Part shown: one piece after another, positions 11,027 through 21,375 of the stretch | Layout: each line of letters begins with the position of its first letter | Numbering within the stretch: position 1 is the stretch's first letter | Origin: Dipteris shenzhenensis | Lineage: Eukaryota > Polypodiophyta > Polypodiopsida > Gleicheniales | Assembly: GCA_047967505.1 (NCBI GenBank) | Contig: CM106539.1 | Direction: 5' to 3' (one strand) | DNA length: 64,000 nucleotides | Notes under the pieces: model-generated | The model's input: the letters and a program-made list of their open reading frames with translations, nothing else | What the model was told of the DNA's origin: nothing | Database searches by the model: none | Program-made: the position numbers and the translations under genes

Positions 11027-11707
11027 TTAGGACTTCCCCCTGAACTGTGATCTGCCCCTTTGCACATTTAAGGTTGCATCCTGCTTGTTGCCATCCATAG
11101 ACTTCTGTCTAATCTCCTTGGCCAACAAGCTACCCACAACATCATCAAACTTCACTACTCCACTAAGTGTAGAGTTACTGATAGTTGTACGAAAGGTATC
11201 CCATGAGGATGGCAACAAACATAAGAGAAATATTGCCTTAGTCTCTGTATCAAAATTCATTTTCTGAGCCTAAAGCTGGCTGAAAATAATATTGAATTCA
11301 TTCAAGTGAGAAGCAATGGAGACCCCTTCCTTCATTTGCAGCTCAAATGCCATTTTCATGAGGTAAACTTTATTAGAGGCAGTTTCCTTCTCATAGGTGG
11401 CACATAATTTCTTCCACAAATCTTTCGTAGTCTGCTCATTTACTATTGTGAAATAAACTGACCCTCCAAGATGAAGTCTAATAGTAGGCTTTGCTAATGC
11501 ATCCAAGTCAATCCAATCATCCTTAGACATATCTGCAGGCTTAGCTTCAATACCTACCAAGGGTCTAATCTGCTTCTTTTGAATAAGCACGTCCCTTATC
11601 TGTTCTTTCCACAAAGAAAAGTTTATCCCATGAAACTTTTTAATGCTAAAAAGCTCCTTTCCAGACATGGAAGAGAATGCCATGATGCAAATGAAAAAAA
11701 ATCCCAA
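11027..11707 (-). pseudogene. Copia A gag
   Basis: The protein begins near 11680 (MAFSSMSGKELFSIKKF) and reads FSLWKEQIRDVLIQ, DLWKKLCATYEKETASNK, FELQMKEGVSIASHLNEFN and LLCLLPSSWDTF, the typical UBN2-type copia gag pattern. A stop after the NIIFSQL segment (near 11270) breaks it. Copia B carries the same protein at 15487-16315 with different damage. Gag would form the particle that packages element RNA. Confidence 0.85.
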
Positions 11708-12263
11708 TTGCTAGTACCTGCAAGAGAAAAATCACACCAAATACTAGGTGCATCCAATATGTTTGCCTTAATGAAGGATAGTGTCACCAAAACTCAAGGT
11801 CAAAGCATCAAAATGCATCTGACTGATGTGCATATACTATGCATCCATATGAGCAAATCTGGCCCAAAAGAAAATGTCAACCCACAATGACAAAAGAATG
11901 GCAAATATAATGCCAACAATAAGAGCCAAATGCCTCAATCATAAACACCATCCATGGGTATAAGCATCAATAATGTCTCATCCAAGAGGTCATAGCACAA
12001 CCTGTGCATCCGTTGCAATATGTCAAAGCTGTCCCTCAGCATAAAATAGCATATGTGTCCTAAACATCCATCAATAAAGCATCCCACAAGGCAATCTGGG
12101 ACTTTAGCGCATCCAACAAGGATCGCAATGCATCCAAATGGCCTGTAAAGCATCCACTGCAACCCAATGTAAATCACAAATGAGTGCACATAGCTCAGAC
12201 TACAACCAGAGTGATCTGCATAAGATATAACCAAGAAATCATGGCCCCACAGCAATGACTACT
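11708..12263 (-). other. Copia A 5' leader, shared with copia B
   Basis: About 550 bases upstream of gag match 16316-16864 upstream of copia B gag, closely and colinearly, then similarity stops abruptly. Read on the minus strand, the segment just before gag has a pyrimidine-rich stretch ending TTGCAGGTACTAG, more like a splice acceptor than an LTR end plus a tRNA primer site. It may be a 5' UTR with an intron or a remnant of an LTR. Confidence 0.55.
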
Positions 12264-12984
12264 AGTGAAAATAGAACCTAGGATGTCTCAAAACATGGGC
12301 GTCACTACATAATCGAACTCAACAAGACAATCTGCAAATATCTCTCTTCTACCACAACTCCAAAATCTCATCCAAGTATGGAGTAAGAGCCAGTCAAACC
12401 CTTGCATTTACTTGCAAAAATGAACCTTAGGAAACTTAACCTTAGCCAAAATGCCACATGGAAATCAATGAGGTCGTCTTGGAAAATTTGAGAAATTTCC
12501 TTCAAAGAGACGATGGAAAAATACAGAGAATCACAACTCCCTCGATTCTTCACGGAATAGCAAGCAGCTTTGTAGACATACATTTCAAGCAGTCCCAGAT
12601 CCAACGGTACAGACAACTTTGCAAATGGAGGCCCGAATGTTGAGTTTCCACTCACACAAGAAATGATGAAACAAAGACATTGGAGTAGATAGAGCTTCAC
12701 TACAGCTTCAAAACTTCACGGAATTGGAAGTCGCTTCACAGGTAGAAGTTTTGGACTACTCTGAATCCACTGGGAGTGTCTAAACTACAAATGGTGGCCT
12801 GGATATGGATATCCAACACATGAAATCCGCGCAAGAAATTTAATTTCATCACTTTTTGTAGGTGCTGTAACTTTTCACTGAAAACTCGGATGACAAAGAT
12901 GTAAAAACGAAAAATGTACTCAAAGTCTTCTACAACTTTACTTCAGATCTTGGGGTAAGATCTAGGATCTAGAGAAAGATATCC
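12264..12984. other. Unassigned DNA between copia A leader and X copy 2 head
   Basis: This 0.7-kb stretch has no copy beside copia B. Its longest frame (12368-12700, minus) has no recognisable domain. I see no gene or LTR in it. Confidence 0.5.
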
Positions 12985-13704
12985 ATTAGGGGAGAATTGG
13001 GGTTTCCAAAGGGCCCCCAATTAGTGTTTCCTAATTTCAAGGGATTAGTGAGGTATTTGAGGTGTACCAATGGGAGTGCTCCTTTTTGTGGGGCAATGCC
13101 ATGTTGAGGTGGAGGGTGGGCAGACCTGCAAACAGTCCCTATTGGGTACTCCTCTTACACCGGGGACCACTCAAACCATTCCCCCCCCCTCAACCCATGC
13201 TTGACCCTTCTCCCATATGCACCTCCCCCAAACAAACCTACAAGTCATTCAAGAGGAGGTGGGCCCTTCTGGGTGAATTCTCTACCCCTCTCAGCTTGTT
13301 ACAGGCTGCCCCCTCCTCTTCTCTGGTCCAGCTCCATTCTCCCTCCATTTTTCAAACGTGGGAACTCATTTGGCATCTTCTCTGCCCCCTCCTCCTCTGG
13401 TCCACTGTGTTTCTCCCTCTCTAGCACCTCCTGTAGCAGCTGCTCATTCTCTCTCCATTCCTAGCTACAGCACCTCCTATAGCAGTAGCTGCTCATCCCC
13501 CTCTACTCTTTCTTCCTCCATTCCTAGCTACAGTACCTCCTGTAGTGGCTGCTCATCCCCCTCTGCTCTTTCTCCCTCCATTCCTAGCTACAACACCTCC
13601 TGGAGCAGCTGCTCATCCCCCTCTACTCTTTCTCCCTCCATTCCTAGCTACAGCACCTCTTGGAGCTTCTCTCAACCTTCACTTGCACCCTCTATACCTT
13701 CTTC
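12985..13704 (+). pseudogene. Unit X, copy 2, head part (cut at an inversion breakpoint)
   Basis: This part begins with ATTAGGGGAGAATTGGGG at 12985 and follows X copy 1 colinearly through the head, the sequence around CTCCTTTTTGTGG and the 60-bp repeat, to the segment TTGCACCCTCTATACC. It stops at 13704, where copia B integrase/RT DNA begins without a gap. In copy 1 the corresponding point is near 4445-4470. The missing remainder starts at 56193 on the opposite strand. The junction is therefore a rearrangement point rather than a natural element end. Confidence 0.8.
13440..13675 (+). repeat. 60-bp in-frame minisatellite of unit X, copy 2
   Basis: Units ending CCATTCCTAGCTACA recur every 60 bases at about 13455, 13530, 13590 and 13650, with one longer interval where a few codons are inserted. 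The reading frame encodes Ser/Pro/Tyr-rich 20-residue units with PSIPSY, as in copy 1. Confidence 0.85.
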
Positions 13705-13705
13705 C
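13704..13705. other. Left breakpoint of the inferred 42.5-kb inversion
   Basis: Left of this point is unit X; right of it is copia B read from the RT WVYK motif back toward gag. The partner breakpoint is 56193/56194. At most about 2 bases (CT) are shared at the joins, consistent with end joining rather than recombination between long repeats. Confidence 0.7.
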
Positions 13706-14498
13706 TTGTAGACCCATTTACATGGCAATGCTTTCTTTCATGTGGCAAAGAAACTAAGTCCCAAGTCTTATTCTTCATAAGTGAACTCATCTCTGATTGA
13801 ATAGCATACTCCCACTTGCATTGATCCTCGTGCATCATAGCCTCTCTGTAGCAAGAAGGCTCCCCATAATCAGTAAGCATCACATAGTCTACCCTTGGAA
13901 CAAACCTATCAGGTGGTCTAGACACTCTAGATGATCTTCTCAAGGGCAATTCAGCTTGTTGTCCCACCTGCATATCAGCCAAATTTGGCTCATCATTTCC
14001 ACCAATAGATGATCCATCATCTACCCTTGATTGTATACCTATGGGAGTACTTGGTGGTACCATTTCTTGCACATTTGGTGCATGGATAGCTTCCTATCTA
14101 TCAACATATGCAGGTGGATTCACGTTTTGGAAAGTGATTCTCCTCATTTCCACATCCCTCATGGGTGCCTTATGCATCTTCTTCTCATTGAAGACTACAT
14201 CATGGCTACGTATGATCTTCTTTGCTTCTGGATCCCAGAGATGATAGCCCATCTCTCCACTTTCACCATAACCCAGAAAGATGCATTTCCTAGACTTAGG
14301 ATCCAGCTTCTTTCGAAGCTCTTTTAGCACATGTGCATATGCCTCACACCCAAATATATGCAAATGAGAGTAAGAGGGCTTCTTGCCACTCCATGCCTCT
14401 TCAGGAATACCACCATCCAAACTCTTACTAGGTGATCTATTGATCACCTGCACTGTAGTCTTCATTGCCTCAGCCCAAAAACCACCAGAAAGACGCAT
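13705..14498 (-). pseudogene. Copia B integrase C-terminus and RT start
   Basis: It reads GGFWAEAMKTTVQVINR, KSRKCIFLGYGESGEMGYH, then a linker, VDYVMLTDYGEPSCYREAM, SSLMKNKTWDLVSLPH, and ends at WVYK, where the junction at 13704/13705 cuts the RT domain. A one-base frame change in the KKALPCKW region precedes the end. Confidence 0.85.
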
Positions 14499-15453
14499 TG
14501 GAAAGCATGCATTGCAACCTTTCTTGAATGGTACGGTTCATCTTTTCTGCAACTGGATTTTGCTCTGGAGTACGAGGGGATGTGAGCTCCCTCTTAATCC
14601 CATGTTTATCACAGAAATACTGAAAGTCATGAGAGAGATACTCTCCACCATTGTCAATCCGTAGGCATTCAAGCGTTCTACCTGACTGATTCTCAACCAA
14701 GGCCAGCCATTTCTGAAATACCTGGAACACATCACTCTTCCGAGCTATGGCATAAGTCCACACTTTCCTAGTTGCATCATCAATGAATGTCACATAGTAT
14801 TTAGCCCCGCCTAATGATCGTGTAGGCATGGGACCACATATGTCTAAATGCATCAAATCAAGCTTTTCAAACTCTTTCTTTCCTCTTCTTTTATGGGCTG
14901 ATTTAGTCTGCTTCGCATAGAGACAGTGCTCACAAAATTCAAAATTAGAGAAACTCAAATGCGGTACGTAACCCAAACGGCATAAGAGTTTCATCCCATT
15001 TTGGCTCATATGGCCCAATTGGCAATGCCATAAAGAAGTGCTTGGCTGCTCGGTTATTGCAACAACATTATCAAATACCCCTAATACATGTAAGGGATAC
15101 AAAGTCCCACACTTGGCACCTTTGGCCAAAAGCATAGAGCCCTTCTGAATTTTCCAATTCCCAAAACCAAAATTGGTCTGAAAACCACCATCATCTAGCT
15201 GACCCGTTGAAATGAGACTCTTGGTCAGCTTAGGCACATGTCTCACATTTTTCAAAATAAATGCAGACCCATTTGCAAAAGAAAACTTTATGTCACCTAC
15301 TCCCACTATGTCACATGCATAGTCATTTCCAAGATGCACACAACCTGAATATGCATCATCTGAAGTGGTAAGCAACTCTCTAGATAAACTAGACATGAAG
15401 AGAATGTCATTCTCACTATCATGTGTGACTGCATTGATCTCCTCGATCTTCAC
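14470..15453 (-). pseudogene. Copia B protease remnant and integrase
   Basis: One open frame of 327 codons runs from the protease region through the integrase core. The protease active-site segment is missing: after TTSDDAYS the frame jumps to GCVHLGNDYACD, an in-frame loss of 84 bp relative to copia A (junction at 15347/15348). The integrase carries LWHCQLGHMSQNGMKLL, CEHCLYAKQ, LDICGPMP, LRIDNGGEY and NPVAEKMNRTI, so the full D-D-E set is retained. The frame breaks after MLSNAS near 14500. Confidence 0.85.
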
Positions 15454-15486
15454 TTTTCCTTTGTCCTCCCTTGGACTCTCTTCCTT

Positions 15487-16315
15487 CTAATTTGCACCCC
15501 AATTTGCTCTCTTTTTCTTATCCTTTTGCTCTCTTTTTAGCTTGTAGCAATCCTTTTTCATATGGCCCTTCTTGCCACAGTGGTAACACTCAATGTTTCG
15601 TGCCCTGGATTTGCTACAAGACTTCCCTCTTTCTTGGGACTCCCCCCTGAACTGTGATCTGCCCCTTTGCATATTTAAGGCTGCATCTTGCTTGTTGCCG
15701 TGCATAGACTTCCGTCTAATCTCCTCAGCCAACAAGCTACCCACAACATCATCAAATTTCAGTATTCCACCAGGTGCAGAGTTATTGACTACTGTACGGA
15801 AGGTATTTCATGAGGATGGCAATGAACATAAGAGAAATATTACCTTAGTTTCCGCATCAAAATTCATCTTCTGAGCATGAAGCTGGCTGAAAATAATATT
15901 GAATTCATTCAAGTGAGAAGCAATGGAGACCCCTTCCTTCATCTGTAGCTCAAACAACCTCTTCATGAAGTAAACTTTATTAGATGCAGTTTCCTTCTCA
16001 TAAGTGGCACACAGTTTCTTCCACATATCTTCCGTAGTCAGCTCATTTTTTAAATGTGAAATAAACTGACTCTGCAAGATGAAGTCTAATAGTAGACTTT
16101 GCTAATGCATCCAACTCATTCCAATCATCCTCATACATATCTGCAGGCTTAGCGTCAATACCTGCCAAGGGTTTAATCCGCTTCTTTTGAATGAGCACAT
16201 CCCTTATTTGTTCTTTCCACAAAGAAAAGTATGTCCCATCAAACTTTTTAATGCTGAAAAACTCCTTTTCAGACATGGAAGAGGATGCCATGATGCAAAT
16301 GAAACAAAATCCCAA
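15487..16315 (-). pseudogene. Copia B gag
   Basis: The start is at the ATG near 16291 (MASSSMSEKEFFSIKKF). It reads FSLWKEQIRDVLIQKK, MWKKLCATYEKETASN, FELQMKEGVSIASHLNEFN and LLCSLPSS, then MGSLLAEEIRRKSMHG, and an intact CCHC knuckle CYHCGKKGHMKKDC near 15560-15600. Frames change near 16043-16077 and near 15800. The knuckle is better preserved than in copia A. Confidence 0.85.
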
Positions 16316-16864
16316 TTGCTAGTACCTACAAGAGAGAATCACACTAAATACCAAGTGCACCCAAATGTGTATGCCACAATAGAGTGAAATGTCACCAAAA
16401 CTCAAAGCTCAAAGCATCAAAAGATGCAGCTGACTCATGTGCATGTACTATGCATCCATATGAGCAAATCTAGCTCAAAAGAAAATGCCAACTGCAATGG
16501 CAATCCAAAATGCCAATAAGGGCCAAATGGCTCAAGCATAAACATCGTCCATGGGCATATGCATCAACAATATCTCATCCAAGAGAGAATAACACTATCA
16601 GTGCATCACCTACAATGTGTCAAAGCTATCCCTCAGCATAAAATAGCATCCATGTGCAAAGCGTCCATAAAAATAGCATCCCACAAGGCAATTTGGGCCT
16701 ATCAGCGCATCCAATAAGGATCGCAATGCATCCAAATGGCCTATAAATCATCCACTGCAACCCAATGCACACCACGAATGAGCACACATGGCTCAAACTG
16801 CAACCAGAGTGATCTGCATAAGGTATGCTCAAGAAATCATGGTCCCACAGCAATGACCGCTACT

Positions 16865-17407
16865 GAATCATTGAGCAAAAAGTTATGAGCAAAATACTGA
16901 TAGGGGTCAAACTGTCATGAAAAACACCTACTTCTACAATTAAGGCTCACGCTGAAATTCATGAAGTAGCTAGAGTTATAGGTAATGCACCTGGGATCAA
17001 TGGTTGCATATTGGACGGCACGAATTTAAGCACCTTTTGCATCCATCTCCTCCATTAGATCTTGATGGAATCAAGGGCCCGGATTCTAGCACCTCTTTCT
17101 TGCATCTCCACCCTTGGATCTATTTCTTTATGGATGGTTGAGAATGACCCGTCTTCTATTTTGATCTCTTTCATTAGATCCTTCCATTTTTCAAGGGTTT
17201 AGATTTAATCCCTTTATCCTTTGATAGTATCCCTTGGATCTAGACGTTGATCTAATGGCTGGAAGTGCTCTACCCCAAATTTGAATGTATCCCTTGGATT
17301 GTAGATGAAATCAATGGCTAGGAGTGAAGATCAAGGTCTAAAACATGGGTGAGATATCTACCCATCCATAAATGCTCAACATGGCCTTTTGTACACATCA
17401 ACATACC
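16865..17407. other. Unassigned DNA between copia B leader and an X terminus
   Basis: AT-rich, with repeated phrases about GGATCTA and CCCTTGGAT (17050-17300), which may be a degenerate local repeat. No coding frame or LTR was recognised. Confidence 0.5.
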
Positions 17408-17520
17408 ATTTCCCCACACAAAGGAGCACACTCATTGGTACACCTCAAATGTCTCTCTAACCCCTTGAAATTAGGAAAAATTAATCGGAGGCCCTTTTGA
17501 GACCCCATTTCTCCCCTAAT
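17408..17520 (-). repeat. Unit X head terminus, third copy (short)
   Basis: The reverse complement begins ATTAGGGGAGAAATGGGG and continues TTTTTCCTAATTTCAAGGG, TTTGAGGTGTACCAATGA and CTCCTTTGTGTGGGG, matching 12985-13097. Similarity fades about 20 bases further on. It lies inside the inferred inverted segment, so originally it pointed the same way as the other two. Confidence 0.75.
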
Positions 17521-17977
17521 AAGTTTGCATGGACCCTCAGATCAAACCGACTAGCCATGGTGTTGTTTACAGAGTAGAGATGACTAAGAACCCTATGACT
17601 TAGAGACACTCCAGTAGACCTAAGACCTCGACTACGCATGGGTGTATCTATTTCTAACTGTCATCTACACAGCCAAGCTACATTGTCTAAGGAACTGTAG
17701 AAGGCTACAAAAGGTACTATAGAAATGCTATATATAGAAAATTTTCTCCCTTTTTGCTTCAATTTGCCTCTACCACGCAATAGAAGTTAGGAATGCCATG
17801 TAATAATCTTGGAGGGGCTCCATGTAGCCCTACAGAGATGCCATGTATGTACTCCCACCTAAAGTTTTTATGTAATGGTTACTTTTTTAGTTCCATATAT
17901 CATTTTTGTCTTGAGCATACATTAATAGAACTTTCCTTCTTTCTTTCTATCTATTTATCTATCAATCACATGCACAC
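17521..17977. other. Unassigned DNA before LINE 1 tail
   Basis: Nothing recognised apart from a short TCTATCTATTTATCTATC run just before the LINE poly(A) tail, possibly part of the insertion target. Confidence 0.5.
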
Positions 17978-17985
17978 TTTTTTTT

Positions 17986-18845
17986 GCTGAAATCCATATG
18001 TATCATATCACAAGAAACTATGAAACTGTCCTCGCAAAAAGAGGGGACAAGCAGTTTCAACATCAAAAGATCTCATTATAGGACAAAAGGCAAGATAATC
18101 CAGATCCTGTGCATGCAAGTAGTCAAAGATTTAAAATGGAGAAGTTGGAAAGACTCTACCAACCCACAGGGGTAGACTTGCTCTTCCTGGGCTAGTCCCT
18201 CAGGAAGACCAACCACAAACACCATTATTGCAACCCGAATCGCCTAGAGCAAGAAGACTAAAGGCAACCAGAAAACACCACCAAGAACTACAAAGGCGGA
18301 TGCAAGCTTCACGGAACCGAATAGCTGCAACCTTATAACCAAGGACTGTTTTAAAAGCAAAAGAAGCTGTTTGACCAACTCCACACAGGAAACCACAAAC
18401 CCAACTGGTTCCACAATTAGTCACAGCTAGGCAGCTCCCAATGCAGCTCCAACTGTTGGGAAGCAAGATTAGCTTGCAACCAAGAACCTGTCCAAATGGC
18501 TGCAATGAACTGCTATAACATCTCCAAGGGGAAGTGCACCTAGTTGAATGCTTCCAAGAGGAAGTGTGACATGGATCAATGCATGATCCAAGCAGCTCAA
18601 AAAACAATAGGAGACTTGTTCGAACTGGGAGCGACTGTTCACAAGCGCATGCCACCTTCGAACAACTACCACGAACATGGGAATAGCAAGTCGGCCACTC
18701 CTAGCAAACTCGGAGCTTTAGAACTTGAAATGGAGGTGGGACTAAAAGTTCATACAAGACAGCAGCCCTGAAGGTGCTGAGTATGGAAAAAACTGAAAAA
18801 GGCTGAAAGAAAACCGGCCTATTCCAGAGAAACCTAGCTCACTGC
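17986..18845 (-). other. LINE 1 3' untranslated region
   Basis: Between the last zf-RVT frame and the A-tail is about 860 bases without conserved protein signal. Open frames of 151 and 69 codons occur on the minus strand but look like chance frames in GC-richer UTR. Confidence 0.55.
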
Positions 18846-19741
18846 CTAGGGGATCTCTAAAACTGGGGCTAATAGCCAAGTGGGGGGACTATATAGCCAG
18901 TGAATCCCTCGCGGAGTGAAGATGTAGAAAACACCTGCAGGCCAAGCCTTGCAGAAACAAGCACGCCTCTCGATAGTCACCCTAGAGCCTGGAGTCCCGT
19001 GCTCCCAGGTGGACCATAGAGTGTAAATGATATCCTGCCATATGGCAACTAGGGTAGCCGTGGGTGGAATTGGGTGCTCGCCCATCATAAGACTGCAAGC
19101 GAGCCACCCAAATGTTCCAAGACGTGATGCTGGCTACCACCTCCCAAAGACTGTCCTCCTTAGGAGGTGGAGCTAGACTGTTAGGGGGGACTGCCTCGTG
19201 GAGTGCGATCCTCTGGATGCTCTGACCCTGAATCTGAAACACGTGTCCTCCCTTTGTCAACCAAGCCACCATCCCCCCAATTGTAGTCTCTATGAAGACT
19301 CTGCATACATGTCATGATCCTGAGGGCTCCCATCTAGATCCTCGCTGTGCTACGATAGCTCCACAGGCAATGAGGGATAGTCTCCAGGGCACCATCAGAG
19401 TAACAATGGCACTGCCCGTCCACTTGCATCTGCTCCAACCACGGTCCAATGGGCAAGCCTCCGTGGGCGGCTAGCCAAAAGAAGTAAGAGATCTTCCTCG
19501 GCCACAAGCTGGACCACAACCACATCCAGAACCTGGAGTGCACATCCCGGGGCACTCTCGCCCAATGTCTCTCCCTCGAAGGGGTCCACCTTGACGAGTC
19601 CATTTGAAGCCTCCTGCCAATCTGTGTGGTGTAGGAAAAGAAGGGCACCTCATCCACCTGCTCAGCTGGGCTGCCCTTGGAGGGCCAGAACCACTCTCCT
19701 GGATCCCACTGCATCTCCCTCAGGGGTCTACCTTCCCACAA
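18846..19741 (-). pseudogene. LINE 1 zf-RVT (C-terminal zinc-binding) region
   Basis: The frame reads FWMWLWSSLWPRKISYFFWL, AAHGGLPIGPWL, then CHCYSDGALETIPHCLW, matching the W..P.K...FLW and Cys/His pattern of the zf-RVT domain that follows RT in plant LINEs. A second frame (18982-19272) continues with SLWEVVASITSWNIWVAR. Cysteine spacing is imperfect. Confidence 0.75.
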
Positions 19742-20088
19742 TCAAAGGCGCCATCTAGAGGCATCCTACTCTGAAATACTGGGAGGGTCAATGTGCCACT
19801 CCTTCTCCAAACGGCCCACCACTTTGATCATCTGCTAGTGTATCCCATTAAGACTCCCATCCATCTCAGGTTCACTCTCAGTGAGTGGCTGAAGTAGGCC
19901 TCCAAGTCCTACACGGAAGAAGCCGAGGTGCGTGTTGCCGTGCTACATCAACATCCTCGAGGGAACACCAGTACGGGAAAATTGCCCCAACCATCTGCTG
20001 TCTCTCCAAACGTGAAGTCCTTCCCACCAGGACTCCGCAATGGCTAAGTCAATCTTGCCCATCTGCTGCCTTGCCCCTCGCAAATGTG

Positions 20089-21110
20089 CTAGGGCATCAA
20101 GCCTCGTCGCCTCTGTCTCCATAGGTAGTCTGCTCTAATGGCCAAAGGACCCTGCTGGACCACTATCCCATTGTGCTCAACTAATGTGAGTCTCGAGCAT
20201 ATGGCCCTCATGATCTCTGATCTTTGGGTGCCACATAAGGGCCTGGCGCTCAAACTCCTCTTTGCATCTAGGCGGAGCACGGATGAGAGACTTGCTAGGG
20301 TATTGAATTCTGAGAAAGATTAGCCCGGACCAAGTCACAAATGAAATTGAAGCATGGCCAGGGCAATTGGAGATGCTCTTCAAGATGGACATCATAAGCC
20401 CTTGAAAACTCCATGAAAGTCTCCCAAAGCTCTTGGATTCATGGCTTGACATACCGAATTATGAGGACCAAGTCCTTGCGATTGTGATCTCACCTACCAG
20501 TCTCTGCCATACCCTGTGAAGACTCCCCATCAGGGGAGAGCCCTTCCCCATAAGGGGGGCCTCTAAGAAGATCCATCGATGTGAAGGCTGCCAATGTCTC
20601 CCAGTGCGTGGGGTGTGTTCCTTAGAAGCCCTCACTGTAAGAGGAGCTTCCAAGGCTTTGCACTTGGGGTGAAGCCACGGACCACCAACTTGCCCAAAAG
20701 GGCCCTGCTCTGCATCTCTGGGTCAATGATACCCAAGCCTCCCAGTGCCTGCGGCATGATCACTGTCTGCCAAGCTACTCAGGCCCTAGTGTTCCTCATG
20801 CCATTTGAACTTGCCCAAAGGAAGTTCCGTACCAACCATCAGAGCTGCCCAATGCAACCTCTTTGAAAGCACCAGCAGGAGGCGATATACCAGGCCGTGG
20901 CAAGAAGGACTTGGTTTGCCACTAAGGCGCGATCTGCTAAGGAGAGTTTGGCCGAGCTCCAATAGAGAAGCTTGCACCAAACACTCTCAAGGACCGGGGC
21001 AATCTGCTGCTCTGCTGTAATGTCAATACCCACTTGGCATCTGAGGTATCTCGCTGTCTGGCCCCACGGTATCCATTTGAAGCCAAAGTCACTCCCCCGC
21101 TCCCGGAAGG
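20089..21110 (-). pseudogene. LINE 1 reverse transcriptase C-terminal half
   Basis: Frames read GFKWIPWG, TARYLRCQVGIDI, KLSLADRALVANQVLLATA, WYIASCW, then LGGLGI and SRALLGKLVV, in the order found after the catalytic site in plant L1-type ORF2 proteins. The YADD catalytic box and everything upstream are absent because of 5' truncation. At least three frame changes occur. Confidence 0.75.
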
Positions 21111-21171
21111 GTTGAGTACTTGAGGTGGAAGGAGGGCAATTGTGAAAGGGGTAGTGAAGAGAGGGAATTAA

Positions 21172-21375
21172 TTATGCGCTCTTATGCATCTGACATCAAA
21201 GAACCTTTGCAGAAGGAACCTGAATGGAAAAGTCCCACGTCATAAACATTCGCTCTTATGCATCTGACATCAAAGAACCATTGCAGAAGGAACCTGAATG
21301 GATTATGCGCTCTTATGCATCTGACATCAAAGAACCATTGCAGAAGGAACCTGAATGGAAAGGTCCCAAAGTCAT
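21172..21375. repeat. Three-copy tandem repeat of about 55-75 bp
   Basis: The segment CTCTTATGCATCTGACATC with the following AGAACCATTGCAGAAGGAAC occurs three times, starting near 21177, 21252 and 21310. The first and third are followed by a further shared AAAGGTCCCA-like piece. It sits just beyond the LINE 1 truncation point. Confidence 0.8.

Larger units (their letters stand above)
7363..12263 (-). mobile_element. Ty1/copia retrotransposon A, decayed, no clear LTRs
   Basis: The gag-protease-integrase-RT-RNase H order on the minus strand, with integrase before RT, identifies Ty1/copia. Domain blocks run from gag at 11707 down to the RNase H stop at 7629. Several frameshifts and stops separate the blocks. 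A 3' tail (7363-7628) contains a (GA)n run and a TATA-like stretch but no matching copy on the 5' side, so no LTR pair could be established. The 5' leader (11708-12263) is shared with copia B. Copia A sits between the truncated end of X copy 1 and, after 0.7 kb, the head of X copy 2. Confidence 0.85.
13705..16864 (-). mobile_element. Ty1/copia element B, 5' part (leader, gag, protease, integrase, start of RT)
   Basis: B is colinear with and closely similar to copia A over leader, gag, protease region, integrase and the first RT block, then ends at 13705 exactly after the WVYK motif. Its 3' part is copia C at 56194-57255, which starts at the next residues of the same protein. Together they would make one element broken by the inversion. 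B has its own damage: frameshifts near 16043-16077 and 14470-14498, and an 84-bp protease deletion. Confidence 0.85.
17978..21110 (-). mobile_element. L1-type LINE 1, 5'-truncated, with A-tail
   Basis: On the minus strand this holds the C-terminal part of a LINE reverse transcriptase, a zf-RVT domain, a long 3' UTR and an A8 tail (T8 on the plus strand at 17978-17985). The 5' end is lost near 21110, just inside the RT, a common outcome of incomplete target-primed reverse transcription. Many stops interrupt the reading. No target-site duplication was confirmed. Confidence 0.8.

Noticed and set aside
12985-17520. 12985 and 17520 as terminal inverted repeats of one 4.5-kb transposon
   Set aside because: The right copy lies inside the inferred inverted segment, so the two were originally in the same orientation. 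No matching target duplication flanks the pair, and the interior is mostly copia.
18200-18655. 151-codon frame in the LINE 1 3' UTR
   Set aside because: Lies between the zf-RVT region and the poly(A) tail and has no similarity to LINE proteins.
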